Shown here: in pieces, positions 22,834 to 32,931 of the stretch
Position numbering within the stretch: the stretch's first letter is position 1
Layout of the letters: the number at the start of each line of letters is the position of its first letter
Assembly: GCA_016584305.1 (NCBI GenBank)
Contig: JACEEZ010021769.1
Span: forward strand, 124,001 to 188,000
Direction of reading: 5' to 3'
Origin: Chionoecetes opilio
Lineage: Eukaryota > Arthropoda > Malacostraca > Decapoda > Majidae
DNA: 64,000 nt
Program-made: the position numbers and the translations under genes
The notes under the pieces: model-generated
The model's database searches: none
What the model was told of the DNA's origin: nothing
What the model saw: only the letters and a program-made list of their open reading frames with translations

Positions 22834-23317
22834 GGCTGGAACGTGGCAGCGAGCCACGTTCCAGCCAATTAACTCATTGCGCTAATTACTCATTAAGGGC
22901 TTGTTCTACGCAAAAAGTTTGTTTCACAGACCCCCATTGATTTGGACAGCACTACTTGCATGTCAAATTTCAGCTTAATCCGACAATATTTAGGAGTATT
23001 TACGCTAATTACTCATTAAGGGCTTGGTCTACGCAAAATGTTCGTTACACAGACCCCCATTGATTTTGACAGCACTACTTGCATGTCGAATTTCAGCTCA
23101 ATCCCACAATAATTAGGAGTAGTTTACGCTAATTACTCATTAAGGGCTTGTTTTACGCAAAAGGTTTCTTGCGACGACCCCCATTGATTTTGACAGCACT
23201 ACTAGCATGTCAAATTTCAGCTCAGTCCGACAATATTTAGGAGTAGTTATTCACTTTTTGGCGGAAACTTGGTTCCACGGGTCTTGTGGTAAGCGGCAGC
23301 GAGCGAAGCGAGCTGCC
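22834..23317. mobile_element. Hairpin-capped minisatellite element, copy 2 (three units)
   Basis: Starts with a 33-base hairpin (GGCTGGAACGTGGC...GCCACGTTCCAGCC). Three tandem units of 123-124 bp follow, starting at about 22881, 23004 and 23128. The element ends in a second hairpin, GGCAGCGAGCG...CGAGCTGCC, at about 23295-23317. Copy 1 has two units, so unit number varies. Confidence 0.65.
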
Positions 23318-23324
23318 AATTCCA

Positions 23325-24165
23325 ATGATCTGAAACTCGAGAAATGCCAGTGGTCGCTGGGAGTTTTAACTCAAATGTTGGTCTACTTGTGTTTTGGCTC
23401 CGCGACTAATATTTTCATAAATCAATTTCGCGATAAATATTGATGCACCGCATCTGAATACCAAAAAATATAGTTCTTCTGTTGTTCTACTAATTATATG
23501 GATGACATGCATTTCGATGGATCGTTCTATAATAGCAATTTAATGCAAATTACTCGCCTCGAGTAGCAAAGCTTAATATATTTTTTACATGTATATTGTG
23601 GCATGTAAAATTTGGGCGATGTTCACACTGTTTTCTAAGACAGTACTGCTGCGTCTGGCAAACGCTTGTCAAAATACAATAAGCAATGCTTTGGAAAAAC
23701 GAAGAATAAAGAATGCCGAAATCGGCCTGTTGCTGCAACAATGTAGGTTATAATTGTGGAGGCGACATGCCGCGGCGGGGAGATTGAATCAAAACATTGC
23801 AACTTCACGCGTCGACTCATTGCACTTCCAGGCTTTCTATCTGATTGATACACAATAATAACAGGAAAATATGACTGCCTAGGTATAGATAACTTCTAAA
23901 CATACGTTATTGACTATATAATATCATAGAGTAACATTTACCTCGCCTCCTCAACTATATCCTACTTGGTTATTTGGTTAAATACATGTTTTACAGAATC
24001 AGGCTTCTATACAATATACATATAGAAGAAAATCGTTCTTAATATTATACTTTTGTGTTTTAAGTGCAGTGGAATAAGCCCATATTTTGTTTTCCAGTAG
24101 ACCAACTTATTATCAAAAAAGTGAGTTAAAACTGCCAGTGACCCCTGGCATCTCGAGTTCCCGAT
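23325..24165. mobile_element. MITE-like element with about 55-bp inverted ends
   Basis: AAACTCGAGAAATGCCAGTG... at about 23330 with GAGTTTTAACTCA is matched inverted by TGAGTTAAAACTGCCAGTG...CTCGAGTTC at 24122-24163. No ORF of note lies inside. Confidence 0.55.
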
Positions 24166-24368
24166 CTCTCTAATTACATATATATCAAGTATAGGCGTCC
24201 AGCCTCTGGCCCCTTTGCTTTTGGCTCAGTTCTTGCGGTAGTGCAGCAGATAATCATAACAATTGTGCAAATTATGACTAAAGCATGACATTTTTACCAG
24301 TGTTAGTACATACCATAAGGTTCATTTTCAGATCGGGAGATAAGTCAGAATTGACCTCTGAGTATAGT

Positions 24369-24720
24369 GAGAGGTCAATGACCTCAATTACATTGAAATT
24401 GTCATTTTTTCACGATTCTGGTGCAGTTTTTCTGTTTTGGGAATCATTAAAAAGGTATGTTGCCATGTGTTGGTCCCTTTATCTTCTGGAGAGCCTATTT
24501 ATACATAATCACAGGATGCAACCATGACTGAACAAGTGCTTTAAATGAGGTCAGTGACCTCAGAAAACAAATTTATTGAAATACACATTTAGGTTATTGT
24601 GGTGTCTAGAACAGCTTGCATGAAATTGTGTTGTAAGATCATCTGTGCAACCTTAATTTTCAATGTGCACTGAACATAGTCTATAAGCTTAAGGCACAGT
24701 GAGGTCAGTCACCTCAGACA
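24369..24720. promoter_or_regulatory. Three AGGTCA-n-TGACCT palindromes (IR1 nuclear-receptor type)
   Basis: AGGTCAATGACCT at about 24371, AGGTCAGTGACCT at about 24549 and AGGTCAGTCACCT at about 24704. The first two are perfect inverted repeats of AGGTCA with one spacer base, the ideal EcR/USP (ecdysone receptor) palindrome; the third has one mismatch. They lie past the 3' end of copy 1 and partly within the inverted terminal sequence, so a transposase-binding role is an alternative. Confidence 0.4.
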
Positions 24721-24800
24721 CATGTATAGTACATACCGGTACATGTAATACACACACATTATCCATATAGACGCATAAATATAAAGGTGTCTGATTGCAC

Positions 24801-26497
24801 CTAACAGTCTCCCGAACATGCACATAATGCAGTGCACTTGAGTGCAGCCTTGGTGCACTTGCAGCGGCCGGTACATCCCTTCTTGAAGCAGCAGTGGATC
24901 AGTTCGTGGCAAGATTTTGATGCCTCTGGCAGTGTCGTCCAAAGGGGGTGCCACCCAGAGGCCTCCTTTGTCCAGCCCCAGTCAGATGGGATTGGTAACT
25001 CTGGATTCAGGACCAGAGTTTGGTTCCAGCAGTTGCCCTGGAGAGATGCACGCTTGATGTGCTGCCTGCGTTGGGGGAATGTTTTCTAGAGCCCTAGACT
25101 TGAGTGCGAAGAGCTGTTTCCTAGCATCGTTCACTTCCATGGTGTCACTGGTGCGGTCATACATCAGCACAACGAAGCGCTCCAGCAGTGACATTGACTC
25201 CTCACTCACATCACTTGGCATGCGTAAGAGTTCTTCAATGCTTTACACTGTTGAACACCAGTAGCTGCGAAACTGTAAGAGCAGCAATTGTGGTGCTTAT
25301 TATGTTGGCCAACTTAGTCTGGTGCTTGATGTTCGCCCCATCGAGGATCATGTTCACCAGAGCAAGGAGGGATGCGGTCACAGAATCTTTCTGGCAGTCA
25401 AAGGTGAACCTGGTCTGAAACCTTTCTCTACGTACTACCTGTGCTGCTCTTATTAGGTGCATGGCATCACTGTCATGATCACAGGCCTTCTTCAGGGCGG
25501 GACCTATATCTTTCTCAAACAAGAGAAGTGTGTCTCGGCCCTGAGAATGGGCTCTCAGATCAGGAAGCACAGAAAGAAGTCTGTCCTTCAGTCTGGTTGT
25601 GTGTATTCTGTTGGTTACCGTGGCACCCAGCTGCTCCAGTCTCGTCTTGTAGAGGTTAGCCACGTCTGAGAGTTTAAATACAGGGGCATTGTCCTCATCT
25701 GCATGCATGTCCTCAATGAATACCACCAGCTCAGCAAAGTCTATGCCATGCAGACGATCCGCATCCTCGTCCTTGAGTGCGGCTGGTCTGATTTTGTTGT
25801 ATAATGCACGGAGACAGTTGCGATGGTATTTTGCCTCGATGGCAATCATGTCTCCTGCAGACAGCTTGGCCAGCAGTTCAGTGTCCCCCAATTCAGTGGC
25901 ACATCTCCGAACGTTCTTGTCAATTTCCTTTGTAGCTACTTCGTGCAAGTCTGCAGTGCCAGCTGGTTTATTGCAGAAGAAACAGATAGGCTCGGTTGAC
26001 TGTGGAAGCCTGTGGGCAGCTGCTGATCGTGTGTGCACGGTTGGAGTACCGGTACTAGATTGCTGTCCTGAAGCTGATTCTGCTCTGCTCTTCTGGTCAA
26101 ACATTTTTTTGTTAAACTTTAAACGACATTTCTTTTGCCACTGAGCACTGTGTGTCCTCAAGGTAGCTTCTACGCCATCGCCATCATCCAGTCTGTTCAC
26201 GTTGAGTTCCATTGGCATGTGCCGAAGTCTCTTGAACTGGAGGAGGTCTTCTGTCAATGATGCATAGCCACTACCACTCGGTTTCATGGTTGATCTTAGT
26301 GGGCACTGCATAGGTTCATCTGTCTCTGCTTTGCAAAGAATACAAAGCTCCCAGTTAGTTCTTGGGGGTGGTCTTGATTGCTTGGACGTAGAGGGCTGGG
26401 CTGGGTCTATGAGGATATGACGCTTTGCCATAGTGACGATCAGGTCTGGGATGCTTGTATCTTGGCTTCGATCATCAGGCAGGGAATCCTGCAACAC
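24801..26497 (-). pseudogene. CxxC/FEN-like family, copy 1: N- and C-terminal parts joined, middle deleted
   Basis: The minus-strand frame 26497-25235 codes for about 420 residues. The first zinc-binding-like module has CILC near residue 51; its HxxC partner is degraded to QWQKKC. The second has CFFC near residue 172 with KYHRNC near 230. A helical region (DRLHGIDFAELVVFIED, VFKLSDVANLYKTRLEQLG, RLKDRLLSVLPDL) follows. After QLLVFNSVKH the frame stops. About 10 codons on, another frame (25221 down to 24801) gives the family's C-terminus: LLERFVVLMYDRT, IPPTQAA, WGWTKE and the Cys-rich tail CTGRCKC...LKCTALCACSGDC before TAG. The middle, which in copy 4 holds the nuclease-like core, is missing. 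GTTGCAG just upstream may be a splice acceptor; the first ATG in frame is at 26431. I know similar anonymous proteins from many invertebrates but no established function. Confidence 0.6.
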
Positions 26498-26651
26498 ACA
26501 AGTACAACAATTGTGCTAGTACCAGCCACCACAGATTACATTCATTGGCATCAATATTTGATATATTGAGGTAATTGACCTCTCACTGTCCTCAGAGGTC
26601 TAGACATCTGTAAATAATTACGTAGAGAGAGAGAGAGGTAGGTATCACAAT

Positions 26652-26786
<135 letters not shown>

Positions 26787-27430
26787 ACACACACACATGT
26801 ATATAAACAATAATTGCACACATTTTATTCTGCGTCCAGCAAACAGTCGCGGCATTGTCATCGCAACACACAAACAAAATAACACATAACTGAAATATTG
26901 AAACATTAAAAAAAACATTAATTCCGCTGATAAAAGATATATTCCCAGTAAAGAAAATAGTTGTCAATAATAATAATAACTTAATAAGATAATAATACTG
27001 ATAATAACGATAAGGAGAAGAAGAATAACATAAGGCATAACATTTCCCTCACACGCAGAATGACTGAAACAAAATTATAAAAACAAAATCAAGATGAACT
27101 TAAAAGAAAAAGAATAATTATGAGTCTTTTTTCCTGGCATTCTCAGTCAAAGTAGAGAGAAGGATTCCTGGCCCTCGATCTGTCGTCATTGTGAATCAAG
27201 GTTTTTTTTACAGCACTTGCGGTAATGATAATGATAACAAGCACAACAATAATAATGGTAATAACAATAATAATAGTAATAATGAAAATGATGACAGTGA
27301 TGATGAGATAATAATTAACCTGATAATGATAAAAATAGAAATAGTGATGATGATTTGCGTGTGAGAGGTAAGGTATTGTCTCAGTCGATGACGCTTGGTA
27401 GACAAAACCCATACAGTATCTACTTTGCTG
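26787..27430. other. AT-rich stretch with ATA/GATAATAAT short repeats, no gene seen
   Basis: Contains an ACAC run, AATAATAATAAC and GATAATGATAATAAC-type low-complexity sequence. Open frames here are low-complexity artefacts. Confidence 0.6.
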
Positions 27431-28882
27431 TCCCTTCGCTTGCTCCATTTAACCCCTGATGATAATGATGACAACATGGCGGTACATAGTGTAGATGAAT
27501 GACATTTGAATGTGGAAGATTGAATGGTAAGGTAATGAATGGTAAGATTTTGCTGAACAGCTCAGCATTCTCAGCATTCCCACTTTTCAATTCTAGCATG
27601 AGGACGTAGACAGGATGATCACCAACAATTATTGCAAAAGGCATCTTATTTTCTTCGATCGAATTTGCAAGTTTACACATCACATCATTGAGAATTGTCT
27701 TACTGGGTTGGTTGGTATAGGTCATGTGGTATATTGCTCGACTCTTCTCGTCTGCATTTGACATGCTGCCGTGAAACCCTGAAAACCCAGGCACAGTCTG
27801 TTCTTCTGGCGTAAGTCTCGTTCGGTCATCTTGCGCCCTAGCCAATGCATGGATTACACCACGAATTCTTTGCACCGAGGTGTCAGGAGGAGCACTGTCA
27901 TCAGCTGATGGCTTCCTGAGAGGTGGTTCCCCACGCTTTACTGACTTGTATGGGTTGACATTTTGCATTTCACTTCAGAGGTCTTTGAGAGTTGTCGAGA
28001 GATTTGATGCAAAGTTGGCACCGAGAACTGGTCGATCCTCAGGATTCTGAGAAGGATGTTCTGGATCAAGTGATTCTGGCTGTACAAACATGACATTAGT
28101 GCGGTGTGACTGGCCAGCACCGGTCAGTGTGTCGCTCTTGAAGTCATCGTTGTCGACTATAGCGATGGTAAGTTTACCCTCCGCTAGTTCGAACGGACAA
28201 TCAGATGAGCACTTGAGGTTATTGACCACCCAAAAATCGCGCAGCATAAGTACGTCATTGTAACTGATGCCCAGTCCATCTTTGTGCATTATGTCGACAA
28301 TTTCCCTACTCTTGGTCAGTCCATGTAGCAAAACAAGAGAGATTTATCTCAAATGCAGTGCGTTTTCCAGTGATGTAGCTTTTGAGGATAGATGCAATCG
28401 ACCGGACGGGTGGACTGTCATCAATTGCAGACTTATTTGGGTTTTTCAACCATGTGATCAGCTTCAGCAGGAGCTCATTAGGGTTTTCTTCTTTCTCCAA
28501 CTCGTGTATGTATGGGGGCCAGGGAATAATATTTGTCCTGATGACTTGTTCTTTGAGTCGTTCCGCAACATTCATCACCAACTGATCATTGCTGACACCC
28601 AATGAAGATATTGCTGCCTCAATATATGTACCTGCTGCTGTTGTATCATATACCAGTTCACTCACATTCTTTGAATACGTTTCATGAAATCGATGTCTCC
28701 CCAAATTCATTTATGAGAATTTCCTTTAAGTAGCTGGACTTTACTGCTGAGTTTATGTCCGTGATTTAGATAATACACTATTGTCCTGAGGAGACTGCAT
28801 GTCCGAATTCATGTCTTTGAAGATGACTTGACGAATGTGATGAAAGAAGAGAGCCTGGGCCTCTCGGAGGTTTACACGCTGC
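27430..28882 (-). pseudogene. CxxC/FEN-like family (divergent branch), middle region, copy 2
   Basis: Minus-strand fragments in order: VNLREAQALFFHHIRQ (about 28875-28825); SSYLKEILINEFGE; SELVYDTTAAGTYIEAA (from about 28665); a frameshift near 28325; then LTKSREIVDIMHKDGLGISY, AIVDNDDFKSDTLTGAGQ and VMFVQPE. A single in-frame TGA separates this from QNVNPYKSVKRGEPPL and VPGFSGFHGSMSNA, and then PFAIIVGDHPVYVLMLELK. AxVDNxDxxxxTxTG corresponds to the AAVDNIDHNPSSTT-like block of the family as I recall it. Both ends are missing; at least three frame breaks make it dead. Confidence 0.5.
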
Positions 28883-28894
28883 AGATGTTGAGTA

Positions 28895-29752
28895 CACACA
28901 AACCTCGTTTTCCCGGACTAATAGGGGGAGCACTGGTCCGGGAACCGCAAAAGTCCGGGAATCGCAACAGTCCAAGAATCATCCTCAAAAAAAAAAAAAA
29001 AATCTGATGCCATTACCACCCCCGGACTTTTATCCTACTCTAGTATTTACTGTCCGGCAACCGCCAATATCAACTACCCCGCCGCGGACTTTTACGTCCG
29101 CTGAGCATGCTGCCACCTGGCGAGAGGCAGCAGAAAGTATTCAATAGTCTCAAGAGACGTTCCTGCACCAGGGGCAGTGAGGGTCAGGGGACTAACGGAG
29201 GCTGTGCAGGTGAACCGTGAGTGTCGTGTGTCCAAATGTAAACAATACGACCGCTGAGCATGCTGCCACCTGGCGGGAGGCAGCAGAAAGTGTTCAATAG
29301 TCTCAAGAGACGTTCCTGCACCAGGGGCAGTGGGAGTCAGGGGACTAACGGAGGCTGTGCAGGTGAACCGTGAGTGTTGTGTCCAAATGTAAACAATACG
29401 ACCGCTGAGGATGCTGCCACCTGGCGGGAGGCAGCAGAAAGTGTTCAATAGTCTCAGAGATGTTCCTGCACCAGGGGCAGTGGGAGTCAGGGGACTGACG
29501 GAGGCCGTGCAGGTGAACCGTGAGTGTCGTGTGCCCAAATTTAAACAATACGACCGCTGAGCATGCTGCCACCTGGTGAGAGGCGCGGACACTCACCAGG
29601 GGTGACAGGAGACGCTCGGACCGCCGGACAACTTTGTGAATTTACGACCAGCACCAGGCATTTCAACGTTAGAAAAAGAAAAAAAAAATCGTCTTGGACT
29701 CTGACATATTCCCGGACCTCGGATTTTGTCCGGGAAATCGAGGGTTTGTGTG
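28895..29752. mobile_element. Pogo/Tigger-like MITE, TSD TA, filled with a LINE-derived minisatellite
   Basis: Ends CACACAAACCTCGTTTTCCC and, inverted, GGGAAATCGAGGGTTTGTGTG, flanked by TA (28893-28894 and 29753-29754). ACCTCG-TTT-CCGGAC-type ends are typical of pogo/Tigger-related elements. No transposase is present. Confidence 0.65.
29099..29590 (-). repeat. 150-bp tandem repeat (3.2 copies) derived from a LINE ORF2 C-terminus
   Basis: Units start near 29099, 29251, 29401 and 29551 with GCTGAGSATGCTGCCACCTG. On the minus strand each unit codes for LxxSPDSHCPWCRN then ETIEHFLL, the Cys-rich block found at the end of I/R1-type LINE ORF2. The minisatellite therefore arose by tandem duplication of a coding scrap. 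Confidence 0.75.
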
Positions 29753-29756
29753 TAAA

Positions 29757-29809
<53 letters not shown>

Positions 29810-29843
29810 ATATATATGAGACAAGGCTACTAATATATATATA

Positions 29844-29903
<60 letters not shown>

Positions 29904-29907
29904 CAGC

Positions 29908-29954
<47 letters not shown>

Positions 29955-29955
29955 T

Positions 29956-30000
<45 letters not shown>
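29757..30000. repeat. (TA)n tract with two GAGACA...GCTACTA interruptions
   Basis: Long TA tract; TGAGACAAGGCTACTA at about 29817 and TGAGACAGCTACTA at about 29899 break it, suggesting duplication within the tract. Confidence 0.95.
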
Positions 30001-30065
30001 CAGTCGACCCTCGATTAAATGGACCTCGGTTTAACGGACTTTGGATTTAACAGATTCCATTTGCG
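30001..30065. mobile_element. Single end of a pogo/Tigger-like element
   Basis: TA then CAGTCGACCCTCGATTAAAT, with repeated TTTAACGGACT-like words, is characteristic of a pogo/Tigger terminus. No partner end is found before 31.5 kb. Confidence 0.4.
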
Positions 30066-30727
30066 TGACAAATTTGGGGACAAGAATGGCATGCCAGACC
30101 ACTTATCGCCGCTCGAATTGTCAACTCAACATAATTTATTATTTTCTCATTTTATTTTGGAATGTTTGGGTTTTAAGGAGTTTTGATGTATCAAATATTA
30201 AGATATATAAGGAAGGAGCCTGTGTTGTTAGGGATTTAGTGGTAGGTGTGTATTGTTTAAAATAGTGACTATTAGTGTTATGGGGTGGTCGCTGCAAGAC
30301 TGTCCCTGTCACCTCAACACCTTAAATCACCCTTATTTAAGGTGACACACGGTGCTACACTGACCTAAATAGTGACACGTGTATAGAACAGATCATCACA
30401 ACCATATAGTATTATAATAATGAGCAATAGTCATGATAATAAGCTATACCTTTGACAGCCACGGCCTGTGTCTGGCTTTTTGTTGTTCTTGTGACCTCTT
30501 CTGCTTAGGATCGCTTTGTAGGTCTGTCAAACTCGAGCTCGAGCTTGACACATATCTCCCTTTTTGATATCTAGCCCTTTCTTTAGTTTTCTTTCTTTCC
30601 CATTTTTCTTTTAGTTGTAATCATATGTTTACCTTTCACTAGCCAGACGGTGAGAGGAAATGCCAACATTTTAGCATCTTGATGACAAACAAGACAAAGA
30701 GAACACACTCCCGAATAGAGTTCGATC

Positions 30728-31015
30728 CAGAGTAAGACCCATAAATCCACTTCAAATATTTCTGCACCGTCGAGTGGCCTAAGAACACCCACATGCCCTG
30801 CCCATTAACTCTACCTTCGATTGCGAGTGCATCGGAGGATATAGGGGGGCTGCATGAGCCTGTAATCACAGGCGTCACTATAAAAATCCTGCCTGCGCCA
30901 CCACGGGCGAGGGCCAAACATCACAGCCTTCAAATAAGCCTCCAGGGCCTACCATCCCACCCCTGGAGGTCACTGCCTACAGGCGCTATAGGCCAAGATG
31001 TAAAAAAACAAAACA
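30728..31015 (+). mobile_element. tRNA-derived SINE, 5' part degraded
   Basis: Forward copy of the SINE at 4804-5146: B-box-like GAGTTCGATCC near 30719, body including CACCCACATGCCCTGCCC and GCCTACAGGCGCTATAGGC, and an A-rich tail to about 31020. The A box is not recognisable. Confidence 0.7.
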
Positions 31016-31552
31016 CAAAAAACTAACCTATCTGAGATCTGGTAAACCAACAGAAGGGAACACCAATAACATGGTGGGTTTGGGAAAAATGACTTCACTC
31101 ATCTCCATAAACCAGTCTGGTTCCTTTTTCCATGATCATGGTTCACCACTCCATCCATGGAGATGTTGAACATCCATGGAGACATGTTACCCTTGCCTTT
31201 GACCAACCTTCATAGGTGTTGGAATTATCGACCACCAATTGATGGTCGACAACAACTGTTAAAATTATAATGTTGATTAACGTGAACTCACCATGCGATT
31301 AACCCAATTCTACCTAATCTGCTATGATACCCTATTTAGCTCTAACTAAGGTATACTCAGCAGTGGCAGGTGGGTTGTAATGTGCGTTGGCTTGATCTCT
31401 ATCTTTGGGGAAGTATTGTATGTCGAGGTGATCAGAGTTGCAACAGGCTGGAAGTGGAACTCGTGACTGCGTGGTGACTGCGTGGTGACTGCGCGGTGAC
31501 TGGCTGAATCCTCCACGTAAAATGGCCGCTTCGTCGGGCCGAGCAGAGGCTT
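31016..31552. other. Unassigned sequence left of the Gypsy element
   Basis: No gene is seen. There is a short tandem run of GTGACTGCGTG units at about 31462-31498 and repeated ATCCATGGAGA words at about 31150-31190. Confidence 0.5.
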
Positions 31553-31905
31553 TGTTGTGCTAGGGTGTTTAATAGCTAATTGGTCAACTGGAGAGAGAAA
31601 ATCAGATTCCAGTGAAGGTTGCTTTTATTCACAAAACATCAACATATATATAAAAAAGATTTACACAATGAATATTATATTGGTCTATGGTCAACGCGCT
31701 AATGCAGTGCGCGCTGAGTAAGGGGTGTGTGCTAAAATAGCGAGTTACATATTATTTAATTCTTGTTACAAAAGAAAACATAAAGTAAAGAGGTATAAAA
31801 TTATGTATGAACAATTAAACATAATTAAGATAAAAGTTACAATAGTTTGGGCTGCAACCACACGTTTTCTCTGTGGAGCAGTGGTTTGTAGGGGAGACCG
31901 CTACA
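31553..31905 (-). repeat. 3' LTR of the Gypsy element
   Basis: Plus-strand borders TGTTGTGC...CGCTACA, i.e. TG..CA on the coding strand. Next to it inside lies ATACTCCCCTCCTAG, the complement of a polypurine tract (AGGAGGGGAGTAT). Confidence 0.85.
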
Positions 31906-32070
31906 ATACTCCCCTCCTAGTGACGAGGGAGGAGGAACGAGATCTTGGTGGTGGAACAGTGCTGCTGTACTGTTGCCGATTTGATGGTAGAAATGTGAGC
32001 CTGGTCTGGGGCCAACAGATATGCCGGTTTGACTCGGTCGATGGCCACCGCGTCTTGAGCACCGTTCCTG

Positions 32071-32931
32071 TCAATGGTGACAGTCTTCCTGGTCCTTCTC
32101 AGGACGAGGTAGGGTCCTTGGTAGGGCTGCGTCAGAGGCCGGCGGACGGCATCTACGCGTATGAAGACGGGTGCAGGTGTGGAGGTCCTGGCTCACAAAG
32201 GTCTTCACCGGGGAAGAACGAGGCTGCACTGGCTGAAGGCTTCTCATGGCCCCTTTGAGGCGGGAGGCGAAGTCTTGGGCGCTGCAAGGTGCAGGGTCGG
32301 GTGTTTTTACCAGCAGTTCGCCTGGGAGCCTAAGGTTGGTGCCGTAAGCCAGCTCAGCCGAGGAGTGGTGCAGGTCTTCCATCAGGGATGACCTGATGCC
32401 GAGGAGAACAATGGGGAGAACCAGGGGCCAGTTCTCTCGTTGGGTGGAGGCCATGAGGGAGGACTTCAGTTGGCGATGGAACCGTTCGACCATGCCGTTG
32501 GCCTGCGGGTGGTAGCTGGAAGTCCTGTAGCGGCGGATGCCGAGCAGGGTCATGACCTTGTTCCATACGTTGGCCTCGAACTGGCCGCCACGGTCTGAGG
32601 CGAGGCTGAGTGGGACACCGAACCTGGAGACCCAGGTAGCGATAAAAGCGTGGGCGACGGTGTCCGTTGTGATGTCAGCGATGGGGGCGGTTTCGGCCCA
32701 ACGTGTAAAACGATCCACACAGGTGAGGATGTACCGATGACCGGCAGAGGGTGGCAGGGGACCGACCAGGTCAATGTGGATGTGGTCGAATCTCTCCGTG
32801 ACGGGTGAGAAAGTGCCGGGCGGAGAGTGAGTGTGGCGAGTCACCTTGGAGGCTTGACAGTTGGTGCAGGTACGAGTCCAGAGTTTGATGTCCTTGTTGA
32901 TACCCTCCCAGATGAAGCGGGACGTCATCAA
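32071..32931 (-). CDS. Integrase region of Gypsy pol
   Basis: The frame contains CTNC (end of the HHCC zinc module, whose His part is shifted into the upstream frame), HIDLVGPLPPS (first Asp), LASDRGGQFEA (second Asp) and QANGMVERFHRQL (Glu), thus an intact D-D-E core. It inserts cDNA into the host chromosome. The C-terminal 80 residues change frame, after FVSQDLHTC, relative to the family. Confidence 0.85.
   Translation of the reverse strand: MMTSRFIWEGINKDIKLWTRTCTNCQASKVTRHTHSPPGTFSPVTERFDHIHIDLVGPLPPSAGHRYILTCVDRFTRWAETAPIADITTDTVAHAFIATWVSRFGVPLSLASDRGGQFEANVWNKVMTLLGIRRYRTSSYHPQANGMVERFHRQLKSSLMASTQRENWPLVLPIVLLGIRSSLMEDLHHSSAELAYGTNLRLPGELLVKTPDPAPCSAQDFASRLKGAMRSLQPVQPRSSPVKTFVSQDLHTCTRLHTRRCRPPASDAALPRTLPRPEKDQEDCHH

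Larger units (their letters stand above)
24237..26603 (-). mobile_element. Candidate TIR-bounded element carrying CxxC/FEN-like copy 1
   Basis: GACCTCTGAGTATAGTGAGAGGTCAATGACCTCAA at about 24353-24387 is matched, inverted, by the reverse complement of 26565-26600 (GACCTCTGAGGACAGTGAGAGGTCAAT). The gene lies between, read on the minus strand. Another copy of this end, without a gene, is at 8665-8925. The right end is cut by a CT microsatellite, so no target duplication can be read. That the ends belong to the same unit as the gene is inference. Confidence 0.45.

Noticed and set aside
25441..26144. Plus-strand frames opposite CxxC/FEN-like copy 1
   Set aside because: Shadow frames of the minus-strand gene with no recognisable motif.
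31462..31500. Possible regulatory array GTGACTGCGTG
   Set aside because: Only three short units, best read as a small tandem slip.
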